NCBI RefSeq assembly: GCF_028687635.1
Contig: NZ_JAQTZS010000011.1
Location: 1 to 64,000 of the forward strand
Direction of reading: 5' to 3'
DNA: 64,000 bases
Origin: Malikia sp.
GTDB lineage: Bacteria > Pseudomonadota > Gammaproteobacteria > Burkholderiales > Burkholderiaceae_C
Part shown: positions 1 through 7,591 of the stretch, one piece after another
Layout: every line of letters begins with the position of its first letter
Position numbering within the stretch: the stretch's first letter is position 1
Program-made: the position numbers and the translations under genes
Notes under the pieces: model-generated
What the model was told of the DNA's origin: nothing
Seen by the model: the letters and a program-made list of their open reading frames with translations, nothing else
The model's database searches: none

Positions 1-52
1 GCCTCCTGGGGTCGGGCAACTCGGCGAAGTAGGTCTGGGGGTTGGCAAGCAT
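1..52 (-). CDS. ISAs1-family transposase, N-terminal fragment at window edge
   Basis: Only the first 17 codons are inside the window. They read MLANPQTYFAELPDPRR, which resembles the start of ISAs1-family (H-repeat-associated, DDE_Tnp_1-associated) transposases, where FAxLPDPRR precedes the HPLxDILxIALCAV segment. The ATG at 52-50 is the likely start; a GTG at 67-65 is in frame and an in-frame stop lies just above it. The catalytic DDE region is outside the window, so whether the transposase is intact cannot be judged. Confidence 0.5.
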   Translation of the reverse strand, partial: MLANPQTYFAELPDPRR

Positions 53-127
53 GCCTTCAGTATCCACCCGGCCAGCTCAATAGCCCAGTCTCAGATCATT
101 CCCGGGCTACATAGCGCAATCGCCCTG
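1..127 (-). mobile_element. End of an ISAs1-type insertion sequence (partial)
   Basis: The minus strand carries the first codons of a transposase running off the window edge. About 75 bp further upstream lies a plausible IS terminus: read on the minus strand from 127 it begins CAGGGCGATTGCGC, and ISAs1-family ends as I recall them start with CAGGG. The other end and the target duplication cannot be seen. The plus-strand frame that follows seems to be a host gene cut by the insertion. The exact terminus is inferred. Confidence 0.45.
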
Positions 128-305
128 GCTCATATTCCATCACTTGAACAAGGTTATTGCGATCACCATTGGCGCCGACGCGCCATGGCGCATGAAGCCA
201 TCCCAGCCTGGGAAGCTACGGCCAAATGCGGTTGCCCAGACGATAGGCACCGATGCACAATGCGCCCAGCTGGTACAGGCGCTGGGCGAGATCCTGACCA
301 GCTGA
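128..305 (+). pseudogene. C-terminal remnant of an unidentified host gene cut by the IS
   Basis: From about 129 an open frame runs to a TGA at 303-305. It reads like ordinary protein sequence (KLRPNAVAQTIGTD, then CAQLVQALGEILTS) and has no good start codon apart from an internal ATG at 192. The frame is closed further upstream inside the IS end. I infer that it is the 3' end of a gene whose 5' part was separated by the ISAs1-like insertion. I do not recognise the family. It could also be chance coding in high-GC DNA. Confidence 0.3.
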
Positions 306-425
306 GAGCCGCATCCTGCCGCCCAGGCAGAGCGGCGGCGGCAGGCCAATTGCCATTGAGCAACCGAACAGGATCGAACCGGACCGCAATGGGCCTTTCC
401 AGGAAAAGTCACCAGGAGATTCGCG
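306..425 (+). other. Leader of the chemoreceptor gene with a GC-rich hairpin
   Basis: This short gap holds an inverted repeat, CCTGCCGCC at 315-323 and GGCGGCAGG at 337-345, with a 13-nt loop and no following T tract. It may be a terminator for the broken upstream gene or a leader structure. A ribosome binding site (CCAGGAGATT) sits just before the ATG at 426. No clear sigma-28 or sigma-70 promoter was recognised. Confidence 0.3.
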
Positions 426-2117
426 ATGAACAACATGACGATAGCCACCAGGCTGAGGCTGGCATTCGGGCTGATGGTGCTGATGACCGTCTTCATGGGC
501 GCGATGAACCTGTACAAGACCCACACGATGCAGCAGACGCTCGACGTGGTGATCGAGCAGCGCATGGTCATCCAGGCCGGGCTTGGCCAGTACAACAACG
601 AGGTCAACCTGCAGGCGCGCGCGCTGCGCAACATGGTGATATTCAAGGAAGCCAATGCGATTCAGGACGAGGTCCGACGCGTCCTGGCCTCGCGCAAGCA
701 GATCACCGAGATCGGCGCCCAGCTCGACCAGCTGGTCACGAGCACGAAAGGCCGTGCCGCGCTCGCCGAGATCGTCGCGCGCCGCGACAGGTACGACTCC
801 GAGATCGATGCCTTCCTGGCCCTTGTCGCCGATGGCAGGCGGGACGAGGCGATCGCCTTCCTGACCGGAAAGATCATACCGGTGCACATCACCTTCTTCG
901 ATGCGATCCAGGAAGAGATCAGGATCCAGGACGAAATGAAGGCCGAGTCGGTCGCGCAGGCCGAAGACGCCGTGCTGGCGATCAAGGTCAGCACCTGGAT
1001 CATCGGTGGCCTGTCACTGCTGGCCTCGCTGCTGCTGGCGGTCTGGATCATCCGCGCGATCACGCGCCCGATCGGACAGGCCGTGGCGGTCGCGCGCGCG
1101 GTTTCGGCCGGCGACCTCAGCTATCCCATCGCGACCGGCGACCGCAGCGAAACCGGGCAGCTGCTGCAGGCGCTCGGCGAGATGCAGGCCGGTCTCGCTC
1201 AGGTCGTCAGCAAGGTGCGCTCGGGTTCCGAGGCGGTGGCGACGGCCAGCGCGCAGATCGCCCAGGGCAACCACGACCTGAGCGCGCGCACCGAGAAGGA
1301 AGCCAGCGCGCTGGAAGAAACCTCGGCCTCGATGGAACAGCTCAGCAGCACCGTGAGGCAGAACGCCGACAACGCGCGCCAGGCCAACCAGCTGGCACAG
1401 GACGCATCGAGTGTCGCCGCGCAGGGCGGTCGTGTCGTGTCGCAGGTGGTCGACACCATGCACGGCATCAGCGAGTCGAGCAAGAAGATCGCCGACATCA
1501 TCACGGTGATCGACGGCATCGCGTTCCAGACCAACATCCTCGCGCTCAACGCGGCGGTCGAGGCCGCGCGCGCCGGCGAGCAGGGCCGTGGCTTTGCCGT
1601 CGTCGCCAGCGAGGTGCGCAGCCTGGCCCAGCGCAGCGCGGCGGCTGCCAGGGAGATCAAGCAGCTGATCACCGACAGCGTCGAGCGTGTCGATCAGGGC
1701 TCGGCGCTGGTCGATCGGGCCGGCGCGACGATGGACCATGTGGTCACGAGCATCGAGCGGGTGACCGCCATCGTGAGCGAGATCAGCGCGGCCAGCTCCG
1801 AGCAGAGCCAAGGTGTGTCCCAGATCGGCGAAGCCGTGATGCAGATGGACCATTCGACGCAGCAGAACGCCGCGATGGTCGAGCAGATGGCGGCGGCGGC
1901 TTCGAGCCTGAACCAGCAGGCACAAGGCCTGGTGCAGGCGGTCGCCGCGTTCAAGCTCAGGCCGGGCGAAACCGGCCAGGCCGTCGACCCCGCCGGGCTC
2001 GGCGGCCCGCTGCAGGTCAGAAGCGAGCACAAGCCGGCGCAGGCCGTGCCGGTCGAGCGCCGCAACGCCCCCGCCAAGGCCGCGCGCCATGAAGAGGACG
2101 ACTGGGAGACTTTCTGA
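426..2117 (+). CDS. Methyl-accepting chemotaxis protein with C-terminal WETF tether
   Basis: This is a 563-residue transmembrane chemoreceptor. A first membrane helix spans about residues 10-29, followed by a periplasmic four-helix-bundle-type sensor domain (about 30-185), a second helix (about 189-212), a HAMP domain (213-265) and a long cytoplasmic coiled coil. The conserved hairpin tip, [20 protein letters not shown], is near residues 384-403. The protein ends DDWETF, which matches the NWETF-type pentapeptide that tethers CheR and CheB in enterobacterial Tar and Tsr. No che genes lie nearby, so it is an orphan receptor. The ligand is unknown. The ATG at 426 is preceded by AGGAGA. Confidence 0.93.
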   Translation: MNNMTIATRLRLAFGLMVLMTVFMGAMNLYKTHTMQQTLDVVIEQRMVIQAGLGQYNNEVNLQARALRNMVIFKEANAIQDEVRRVLASRKQITEIGAQLDQLVTSTKGRAALAEIVARRDRYDSEIDAFLALVADGRRDEAIAFLTGKIIPVHITFFDAIQEEIRIQDEMKAESVAQAEDAVLAIKVSTWIIGGLSLLASLLLAVWIIRAITRPIGQAVAVARAVSAGDLSYPIATGDRSETGQLLQALGEMQAGLAQVVSKVRSGSEAVATASAQIAQGNHDLSARTEKEASALEETSASMEQLSSTVRQNADNARQANQLAQDASSVAAQGGRVVSQVVDTMHGISESSKKIADIITVIDGIAFQTNILALNAAVEAARAGEQGRGFAVVASEVRSLAQRSAAAAREIKQLITDSVERVDQGSALVDRAGATMDHVVTSIERVTAIVSEISAASSEQSQGVSQIGEAVMQMDHSTQQNAAMVEQMAAAASSLNQQAQGLVQAVAAFKLRPGETGQAVDPAGLGGPLQVRSEHKPAQAVPVERRNAPAKAARHEEDDWETF

Positions 2118-3656
2118 TCAGAGCGTCTCGATCCGCGCCAGCGTGGCGGCCGCCTGCTCGCGCAAGGCCTGGCGCGCCTCGGGCGTCATCTTGTCCAGGT
2201 TCCTGTAGACCATGGCCAGCCGGTGGTTGCCGCGCAGGCGCTCGGCCTGGCGCTCGAAGAAGTCCCAGTAGAGCGCGTTGAAGGGACAGGCGCGCGCGCC
2301 GGTCCTGGCCTTCCTGTCGTAGCGGCAGCCCTTGCAGTGGTCGCCCATGCGGTCCAGGTAGGCGGCGCTTGACACATAGGGCTTGGTCGCGAGCTGACCA
2401 CCGTCGGCGAACTGGCTCATGCCCAGGGTGTTGGGTGCCTCGACCCATTCGAAGGCGTCGATGTAGATGCCCAGGTACCAGCGATGCAGCGGCTGCGGGT
2501 CGAGCCCGGCCAGCAACGCGAAGTTGCCGATCACCATCAGGCGCTGGATATGGTGGGCGTAGGCTTGCTGCAGCGACTGGCCGATTGCAGCTGACAGACA
2601 AGCCATGCCGGTATCGCCGCTCCAGAACCAGCGCGGCAGCGGGCGCTGATGGCCCAGCGCGTTGGACTCGACATAGCCCGGCATGCGGGTCCAGTAGACG
2701 CCGCGCACATATTCGCGCCAGCCCAGGATCTGGCGGATAAAGCCCTCGGTCGCTGCCAGCGGCGCCCTGCCCTCGCGCCAGGCCTGCTCGGCGCGCTGCA
2801 CCACCTCGCGCGGACCGATCATCTTGGTGTTGAGCGCGAACGACAGCAGCGAGTGGAACAGGCGCCAGCTTTTTCCTGAGAGCGCATCCTGGTAGTCGCC
2901 GAAATGCGGCAGGCCGGAATCGATAAAGTCGTCGAGCTGCTGCAGCGCTTCGGCGCGGTTGAGCGACCAGCGGAAATCAGCCGCCTGCGGCTGGCCCATG
3001 GTGACGACGCCAGCGGCCTGGATCTGGCGCCAGAGCGCGGAATGGTCATGGCGCGGCCGGCAGTCGGCCGGCTCGGGCGGATCGCCGGGCCAGGACTTGC
3101 GATTGTCGGCATCGAAGTTCCACTGGCCACCCTCCGGCTTGCCGTCGGGGTCGAGCAGCACGCCGTGACGGCGGCGCAGCATGCGGTAGCAATGCTCAAG
3201 CAGCCACTGCTTGCGGTCGGCGAACAGTTCGGCCACCTCGCCGCGCGCGGTGTAGAAATGCTCGCTGTCGACCGCGCGGCAGGCAATGGTCTGGCGCGCG
3301 GCCCATTCATTCAGCTGTGCGTCGAGCCGCCATTCGTCGGGCTGCTGCCACTCGAAGACGCTGGCGCCGTAATGGGCGATCAGCGCGTCGAGGTTGGCGC
3401 TCAGGCTCTGGCGGTTCGAGGCGTCATCGATCGCGACATGGCGCACGCGGTGGCCGGCGGCCTTGAGCTGGCGCGCGAAGTCGCGCATCGCGGCGAAGAT
3501 CGCGATGACCTTCTGCGCGTGGTGCACGACGTAGTCGGTCTCCTGGCGCAGCTCCAGCAACAGGTAGACGACGTCGGGCCGGGACTCGCGATACCAGCCA
3601 TGCTGCGGATTGAGCTGGTCGCCCAGGATCAGGCGCAGCGTGGGGCCGGGCTGCAT
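2118..3656 (-). CDS. FeS photolyase-like protein (FeS-BCP / PhrB (6-4) type)
   Basis: A 512-residue member of the cryptochrome/photolyase-related (DPRP) family. It starts with LRLILGDQLNPQH, typical of the N-terminal Rossmann domain of this family, and has a C-terminal FAD domain. Cysteines 353, 441, 444 and 457, the last three in the CKGC(x12)C pattern, have the spacing of the four ligands of the [4Fe-4S] cluster in the (6-4) photolyase PhrB. The likely function is light-driven repair of (6-4) photoproducts. Its ATG overlaps the stop of the upstream photolyase gene (TGATG at 3658-3654), so the two are probably translationally coupled. It is the last gene of the light-response operon that starts with the glutathione peroxidase. 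Confidence 0.88.
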   Translation of the reverse strand: MQPGPTLRLILGDQLNPQHGWYRESRPDVVYLLLELRQETDYVVHHAQKVIAIFAAMRDFARQLKAAGHRVRHVAIDDASNRQSLSANLDALIAHYGASVFEWQQPDEWRLDAQLNEWAARQTIACRAVDSEHFYTARGEVAELFADRKQWLLEHCYRMLRRRHGVLLDPDGKPEGGQWNFDADNRKSWPGDPPEPADCRPRHDHSALWRQIQAAGVVTMGQPQAADFRWSLNRAEALQQLDDFIDSGLPHFGDYQDALSGKSWRLFHSLLSFALNTKMIGPREVVQRAEQAWREGRAPLAATEGFIRQILGWREYVRGVYWTRMPGYVESNALGHQRPLPRWFWSGDTGMACLSAAIGQSLQQAYAHHIQRLMVIGNFALLAGLDPQPLHRWYLGIYIDAFEWVEAPNTLGMSQFADGGQLATKPYVSSAAYLDRMGDHCKGCRYDRKARTGARACPFNALYWDFFERQAERLRGNHRLAMVYRNLDKMTPEARQALREQAAATLARIETL

Positions 3657-4753
3657 CAGGCTGCCCCCCAGAGCCGGCGATAGGCGCCGTCGCGGTCGTG
3701 GTCCTGCGCCTGCTTGTGGGTGTTGAAGCGGCGGCCACCGCGCGGGTCGGTGCCACGCCCGGCGATGTAGAGCCAGTTGCCCTGGTTGCTGTGGACGTCG
3801 TAGTCGAGCAGTTGCGACTCGAACCAGGCGGCGCCGGCACGCCAGTCGCCGCCGAGGTCATGCACCAGGTAGCTGGCCACGTTCTGGCGCAGCCGGTTCG
3901 ACAGATAGCCGGTGGAGATGAGCTCGCGCATGCCGGCGTCGACCAGCGCGTCGCCGGTGCGACCCTGGGTCCAGCGCTCGAAACCGCGGGCGTTGTGGGC
4001 CGGCAAGGGCCGCTCGGACAGGCCGCGCGCGCCGTAGAGCCGGCGGCCATGCTTGAACGCCATCCAGCGGAAATGGTCGCGCCAGAGCAGCTCGAACCAG
4101 AGCCAGTAGCTGCCGTCGTTGGCACCGCGCTCGGCCTCGAAGGCGCGGATCGCGGCCATGGCCGGGCGTGGCGACAGCGCGCCGGTCGCGAGCCAGGGCG
4201 AGAACTTGCTCGAATAGTCCAACCCGACCAGGCCGTTGCGGGTCTCCTTGTAGCTGTGTGGCAGGCCGCGCGCGCAATACTGGCGCAGATGGGCCAGCGC
4301 GGCGCGATCGCCACCGTGGCAGGCGGGGTCGGCATAGGGAAAGGAACTGCGCGGATCGGCGGCAACAGACACGGCTGCGGGCCGCGCCGCCCTGGCCGCG
4401 AGATCGGCCGGCAAGACCGGCAGCGGCGGCAGCGCATCGGGCTCGGGCAGCGGCGCTGCCTCGCGCGCACCGGCGCGCTCCAGTTGCTGGCGGAAGGTGG
4501 TGAAGGTGTCGGGCACGGCCTCGGGCGCGAAGGGCAGATCGGCCGGATCGATCAGGCTGGACTGCCAGACCGTCTCGACCCGCAGCCCGGCCGCGCGCAG
4601 CGCCTGCACGGCATCCTGTTCCTCGGGCGCGGCGATTTCCTCGCAGACCAGAAGGCTGGCGCCGAGCTGGCGCATCAGTTCGGGCAACCGCTCAGCGGGC
4701 AGGCCCGACAGCTCCAGCAGGTCGCTGCCCAACGCTCGCAGGCGCGGCTTCAA
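3656..4753 (-). pseudogene. DASH-type cryptochrome/photolyase, N-terminus lost
   Basis: The 365 codons match the middle and FAD-binding part of DASH cryptochromes: FELLWRDHFRWMAFKHGRRL, QGRTGDALVDAGMRELI, GYLSNRLRQNVASYL and LLDYDVHSNQGNWLYIAGRG. The first 60-70 residues of the family, including the WFRNDLRLHDNPAL-type segment of the alpha/beta domain, are absent. The frame opens only at a TTG (4753-4751), right at the edge of an IS200/IS605-like relic, with an in-frame stop just upstream. The original start is probably the ATG at 5025-5023, which overlaps the DUF2256 stop (TGATG) and encodes only MTSS before the relic begins. The C-terminus (ending RLWGAA) is also short for the family. I infer an inactive gene. 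Confidence 0.75.
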
Positions 4754-5012
4754 TTGACATCCTCGCCGCCATCAATGGCGGTGATTCCTCCTGCGAGACG
4801 GCCATGCCCGGCCGCGTCGGCTTGCGCCGACTCATTCAGCAAAACGCCTACCTCTCGGACTCCCATGTGGGACGGCGAATTACCGGAAATTTCTGTGCTG
4901 GGCTCCGACTGCCTGATGGCAAAAAAAGAATTCGGAACCGTCGTGGCAACAGCAGAGATTTTAGCAGAGAGAGACTCGCTAGACCCCGCCGTGAACGACG
5001 GGGCTTGCGCTC
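4754..5012 (-). mobile_element. IS200/IS605-derived relic with right end and omega-RNA-like hairpins
   Basis: Read on the minus strand, the element starts GCGCAAGCCCCGTCG and continues TTCACGGCGGGGTC, as in the 3' end of many IS605-type tnpB genes (encoding AQAPSFTAG here). It passes through a hairpin (GTCGGC-GCAA-GCCGAC) and ends with the palindrome CACCGCC-ATTGAT-GGCGGCG, then AGGATGTCAA. That terminal pattern is characteristic of IS200/IS605 right ends. No transposase frame remains. About 260 bp are left, inserted into the photolyase gene. The GCGGGG hairpin could act as a decayed tnpB terminus. The boundaries are inferred from where similarity to the flanking genes resumes. Confidence 0.6.
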
Positions 5013-5024
5013 GTGAACTGGTCA

Positions 5025-5183
5025 TCAGCGGGCCTCCTGCGCCTTGGGGGCGCTGCGGCGGCAACGCTCGGAGCAATACTTGACCTGATCCCAGTCGCGC
5101 TCCCATTTCTTGCGCCAGGCAAAGGGCAGGCCACAGCAGGCACAGGTCTTGCTGGGCAGGTCGGTTTTCTTCTTCATCTTCAT
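5025..5183 (-). CDS. DUF2256 small zinc-ribbon-like protein
   Basis: A 52-residue protein beginning MKMKKKTDLPSKTCACCGLP and containing FAWRKKWERDWDQVKYCSER followed by CRR. Four cysteines in two pairs (CACC and CSERC) suggest a metal-binding ribbon. DUF2256 proteins are commonly encoded next to cryptochrome/photolyase genes; their biochemical role is unknown to me. It starts 12 bp after the glutathione peroxidase stop, and its own stop overlaps an ATG that I take as the original photolyase start. A second ATG at 5177 is possible. It is too short for default gene finders. Confidence 0.85.
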   Translation of the reverse strand: MKMKKKTDLPSKTCACCGLPFAWRKKWERDWDQVKYCSERCRRSAPKAQEAR

Positions 5184-5195
5184 GGCCGGAGCATT

Positions 5196-5780
5196 TCAGC
5201 GTGCGGCCGGCACCGGCAGGGCCAGCTGGCGTTCGATCTCGCGCAGCAGGCCCTTGTTGTCGGGGCTGGTCATGCTCGAATAGGATGCGACCGGCTTGCC
5301 GCCGCGACCGATCAGGTATTTGTAGAAGTTCCAGCGCGGCTTCTGGCCGGTGGCATCGGCCAGCTGGCGGAAGAAGGGCGAAGCCTGGGCACCGGCGACC
5401 GAACTCTTGGCGAACATCGGAAACTTGACGCCGTAGGTGTTGGCGCAGAACTCGGCGATCTGCTGGTTATTGCCAGTCTCCTGCGCGAAGTCATTGGACG
5501 GAAAGCCCAGCACGACCAGGCCCTGGTCGCGGTAGCGCGCGTGAAGCTGCTCCAGGCCCTCGTACTGGCCGGTGAAGCCGCAGTAGCTGGCGGTGTTGAC
5601 GACCAGCAGCACCTTGCCGCTGTACTGGCACAGCGACTGCGGCTTCTCGTCCTGCAGGCGTGGGAAGCTGTGCTGCAGCGTGGCCGGGCAGCTGGCCGGC
5701 TCGGCGGCCTGCGCGGGTGCGCCATGGAGGACAGCCGCCAAGGCCGCTGCGAACGGTAGACCCAGATGCATGGATTTCAT
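5196..5780 (-). CDS. Glutathione peroxidase family protein, exported
   Basis: A 194-residue thioredoxin-fold peroxidase. An N-terminal signal peptide (residues 1 to about 25, ending APAQA) points to the periplasm. The catalytic Cys67 is in NTASYCGFTGQYEGLE; Gln100 and Trp150 (RWNFYKYL) complete the Cys/Gln/Trp centre of the family. It is a Cys rather than a selenocysteine enzyme and so probably uses thioredoxin-like reductants. The start at 5780 is chosen over one 14 codons upstream because it gives a normal signal peptide. It is the first gene of an apparent operon with DUF2256 and the two photolyase-type genes, and is divergent from the B12 photoreceptor gene. That suggests light-controlled expression. 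Confidence 0.87.
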   Translation of the reverse strand: MKSMHLGLPFAAALAAVLHGAPAQAAEPASCPATLQHSFPRLQDEKPQSLCQYSGKVLLVVNTASYCGFTGQYEGLEQLHARYRDQGLVVLGFPSNDFAQETGNNQQIAEFCANTYGVKFPMFAKSSVAGAQASPFFRQLADATGQKPRWNFYKYLIGRGGKPVASYSSMTSPDNKGLLREIERQLALPVPAAR

Positions 5781-5786
5781 GACGGC

Positions 5787-5811
5787 TTCTATTTGTCTTG
5801 GACAAATAGAA
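5787..5811. promoter_or_regulatory. Perfect 11-bp inverted repeat, likely operator of the light-response regulon
   Basis: TTCTATTTGTC at 5787-5797 and GACAAATAGAA at 5801-5811 are perfect inverted repeats separated by TTG. The site lies 6 bp upstream of the gpx start codon and about 87 bp upstream of the regulator gene, between divergent transcription units. MerR-family regulators bind such dyads. I infer that the B12-binding MerR protein encoded next to it represses both arms in the dark. A TTGGAC/ATTTAA promoter pair on the plus strand overlaps it but is weak. Confidence 0.6.
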
Positions 5812-5897
5812 GTATGCTCCATTTAACCCGATCGCGCACGCCGTCCGCGATAAGCCCGAAATCCGAATCGCCTGCCCGGCCTCATCTCCCCGCGACC

Positions 5898-6836
5898 ATG
5901 AACCAGACCGCCGCCCGTAGCCAAGCACACACCCTGTGGGACATCGCCGAGATCGAGCGCGACACCGGCCTGGGCAAGGACACCTTGCGGGTCTGGGAGC
6001 GCCGCTACGGCTTTCCGACGCCGCTGCGCGACACGCGCGGCGACCGGCTGTACGACCCGCCACAGCTCGAACGCCTGCTGCGCATCAAGCGCCTGCTCGA
6101 CCTGGGCCATCGAGCGGGCAAGGTGGTGCCGCTGGCGCTGCCGGCACTGGAGCATCTGCTGCAGACCAGCTGCCAGGCGGCGGACCCGCCCGACGCGGCC
6201 GCGCTGGACGACTGGCTGGAGCGGCTCAAGCACGGCAAGCCGGCCGAACTGCGGGTGGCCTTGCAGCAGGAGCTGCGGCAACTGGGCCTGTCACGGGCGA
6301 TCGAACAACTGCTGGCCCCGCTGGGCCAGCGCATCGGCCAGGCCTGGCTGGCCGGCCAGCTCTCGATCCACCAGGAGCATCTGTTCACCGAGACCCTGCA
6401 GTCCGTGCTGCACGAAGCCATCACCCGCCTCGATGACAGCCACCCCGAGCCCAGCCAGCCGCCACGCGTGCTGCTGACCACGCTGCCACAGGAGCAGCAC
6501 CAGCTGGGGCTGCTGATGGCCGAATGCTATTTCGCGCTCGGCCGCTGCGAGCGCATAGCGCTCGGCCCCAGATTGCCAGCGAGCGAGATCCTGGCAGCGG
6601 TCGGGCATTTCCGGATCGACATCGTCGCGCTCAGCATCAGCCTGCATGCCTCGACACGCGAGATCGCGGAGCAACTGGCCCTGCTGCGCGAGCAGCTGCC
6701 GCCCGAGGTCGAACTCTGGATCGGCGGCGGCTGGGCCGGTATCGGCAGGCGCCACCGGCCCGGCGGCGTGCAGTGCGTCGTCAATGACGAGCAGGTCAGC
6801 GCCGGCCTGGCGCGCTGGCGCGCGGCCCATGGCTGA
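5898..6836 (+). CDS. litR: MerR-family B12-binding photoreceptor regulator (CarH/LitR type)
   Basis: A 312-residue protein. Residues 12-80 form a MerR winged helix (LRVWERRYGFPTPLRDTRGD), 100-175 a four-helix bundle and 190-310 a cobalamin-binding Rossmann domain. The bundle carries Trp150, nine residues, then Glu160-His161: the W(x9)EH motif of adenosylcobalamin photoreceptors such as CarH. Glu199-x-His201 with LGLLMAE matches the ExH cobalt-ligand motif. Such proteins repress in the dark and release DNA on illumination. Divergent placement from a gpx/photolyase operon and co-direction with a short-chain dehydrogenase fit known LitR clusters. The residue after Trp150 is Leu, where I recall Thermus CarH having the light-state ligand His132. 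The ATG at 5898 is chosen over the upstream frame because the domain begins there. Confidence 0.85.
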   Translation: MNQTAARSQAHTLWDIAEIERDTGLGKDTLRVWERRYGFPTPLRDTRGDRLYDPPQLERLLRIKRLLDLGHRAGKVVPLALPALEHLLQTSCQAADPPDAAALDDWLERLKHGKPAELRVALQQELRQLGLSRAIEQLLAPLGQRIGQAWLAGQLSIHQEHLFTETLQSVLHEAITRLDDSHPEPSQPPRVLLTTLPQEQHQLGLLMAECYFALGRCERIALGPRLPASEILAAVGHFRIDIVALSISLHASTREIAEQLALLREQLPPEVELWIGGGWAGIGRRHRPGGVQCVVNDEQVSAGLARWRAAHG

Positions 6837-6855
6837 TCACCCAGCAGGAAACCAG

Positions 6856-7584
6856 ATGCAAGACAGCACAACCCCCCCCTTCGCCTCGATGCACAGCCTG
6901 CGCGAAGGCTATTCGGCCCTGGTGCTGGGCACCAGCGGCGCCATCGGCCAGGCCTTCGTGACCCGGCTGCGGTCCGATCCGCGCTGTGCCGGCGTGACCG
7001 CGCTGTCGCGCGGCAGTCAGCCCGCGTTCGACCTGATGGACCCGGCCAGCATCGAGCGCCTGGCGCCGGCGCTGGCCGAGCAAGGCCCGTTCCAGCTGGT
7101 GCTGGATGCCACCGGCGCGCTGACCCTGAACGGACGCGGCCCGGAAAAACGGCTGGACGACCTGAACGCCCAGGCGCTGCTCGACGCCATGAGCGTCAAC
7201 GCGATCGGCCCGGCGCTGCTGCTCCAGCAGCTACTGCCCCGGCTCGCCAGCGGCGAGCGCGTGATCTGGGCCAAGCTGTCGGCCCGGGTCGGCAGCATCG
7301 AGGACAACCGCAAGGGCGGCTGGTACGGCTACCGCGCGTCCAAGGCCGCGCTCAACATGCTGCTGCAGACCGCCGCGATCGAGATCACGCGCCGGCGCCC
7401 GCTGGCCGTGGTCGCGGCGCTGCAGCCCGGCACGGTACGCTCGGGCCTGAGCCGGCCCTTCGTCGGCGAACAGGCGCTGGACCCGCTCGATTCGGCCGGC
7501 CGGCTGCTGCGCGTGCTCGATGGGCTCGAACCTGACGGGCGGGCCCGGTTCGTCGACCACGCCGGGCAAGCCATTCCCTGGTGA
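6856..7584 (+). CDS. Short-chain dehydrogenase/reductase
   Basis: A 242-residue Rossmann-fold oxidoreductase. The nucleotide-binding loop is LGTSGAIGQAF near residue 17, and the active-site YGYRASK contains the YxxxK pair; SAR upstream of it supplies the serine. It resembles the SDRs commonly found in LitR photoreceptor clusters, whose substrates are not known to me. The ATG at 6856 follows CAGGAAACC. Another in-frame ATG at 6829 would overlap the regulator gene. It follows litR by 19 bp on the same strand and is probably co-transcribed. It ends 7 bp from the convergent receptor gene. Confidence 0.82.
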   Translation: MQDSTTPPFASMHSLREGYSALVLGTSGAIGQAFVTRLRSDPRCAGVTALSRGSQPAFDLMDPASIERLAPALAEQGPFQLVLDATGALTLNGRGPEKRLDDLNAQALLDAMSVNAIGPALLLQQLLPRLASGERVIWAKLSARVGSIEDNRKGGWYGYRASKAALNMLLQTAAIEITRRRPLAVVAALQPGTVRSGLSRPFVGEQALDPLDSAGRLLRVLDGLEPDGRARFVDHAGQAIPW

Positions 7585-7591
7585 AAACCGC

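Noticed and set aside
185-2092. A 635-codon frame overlapping the chemoreceptor
   Set aside because: Its peptide is Arg/Gly/Ala-rich out-of-frame sequence; the 426-2117 frame has full receptor domains.
4750-5106. A 118-codon frame across the IS200/IS605 relic
   Set aside because: It is chance reading through hairpin-rich transposon sequence. Its last part uses the DUF2256 frame out of phase.
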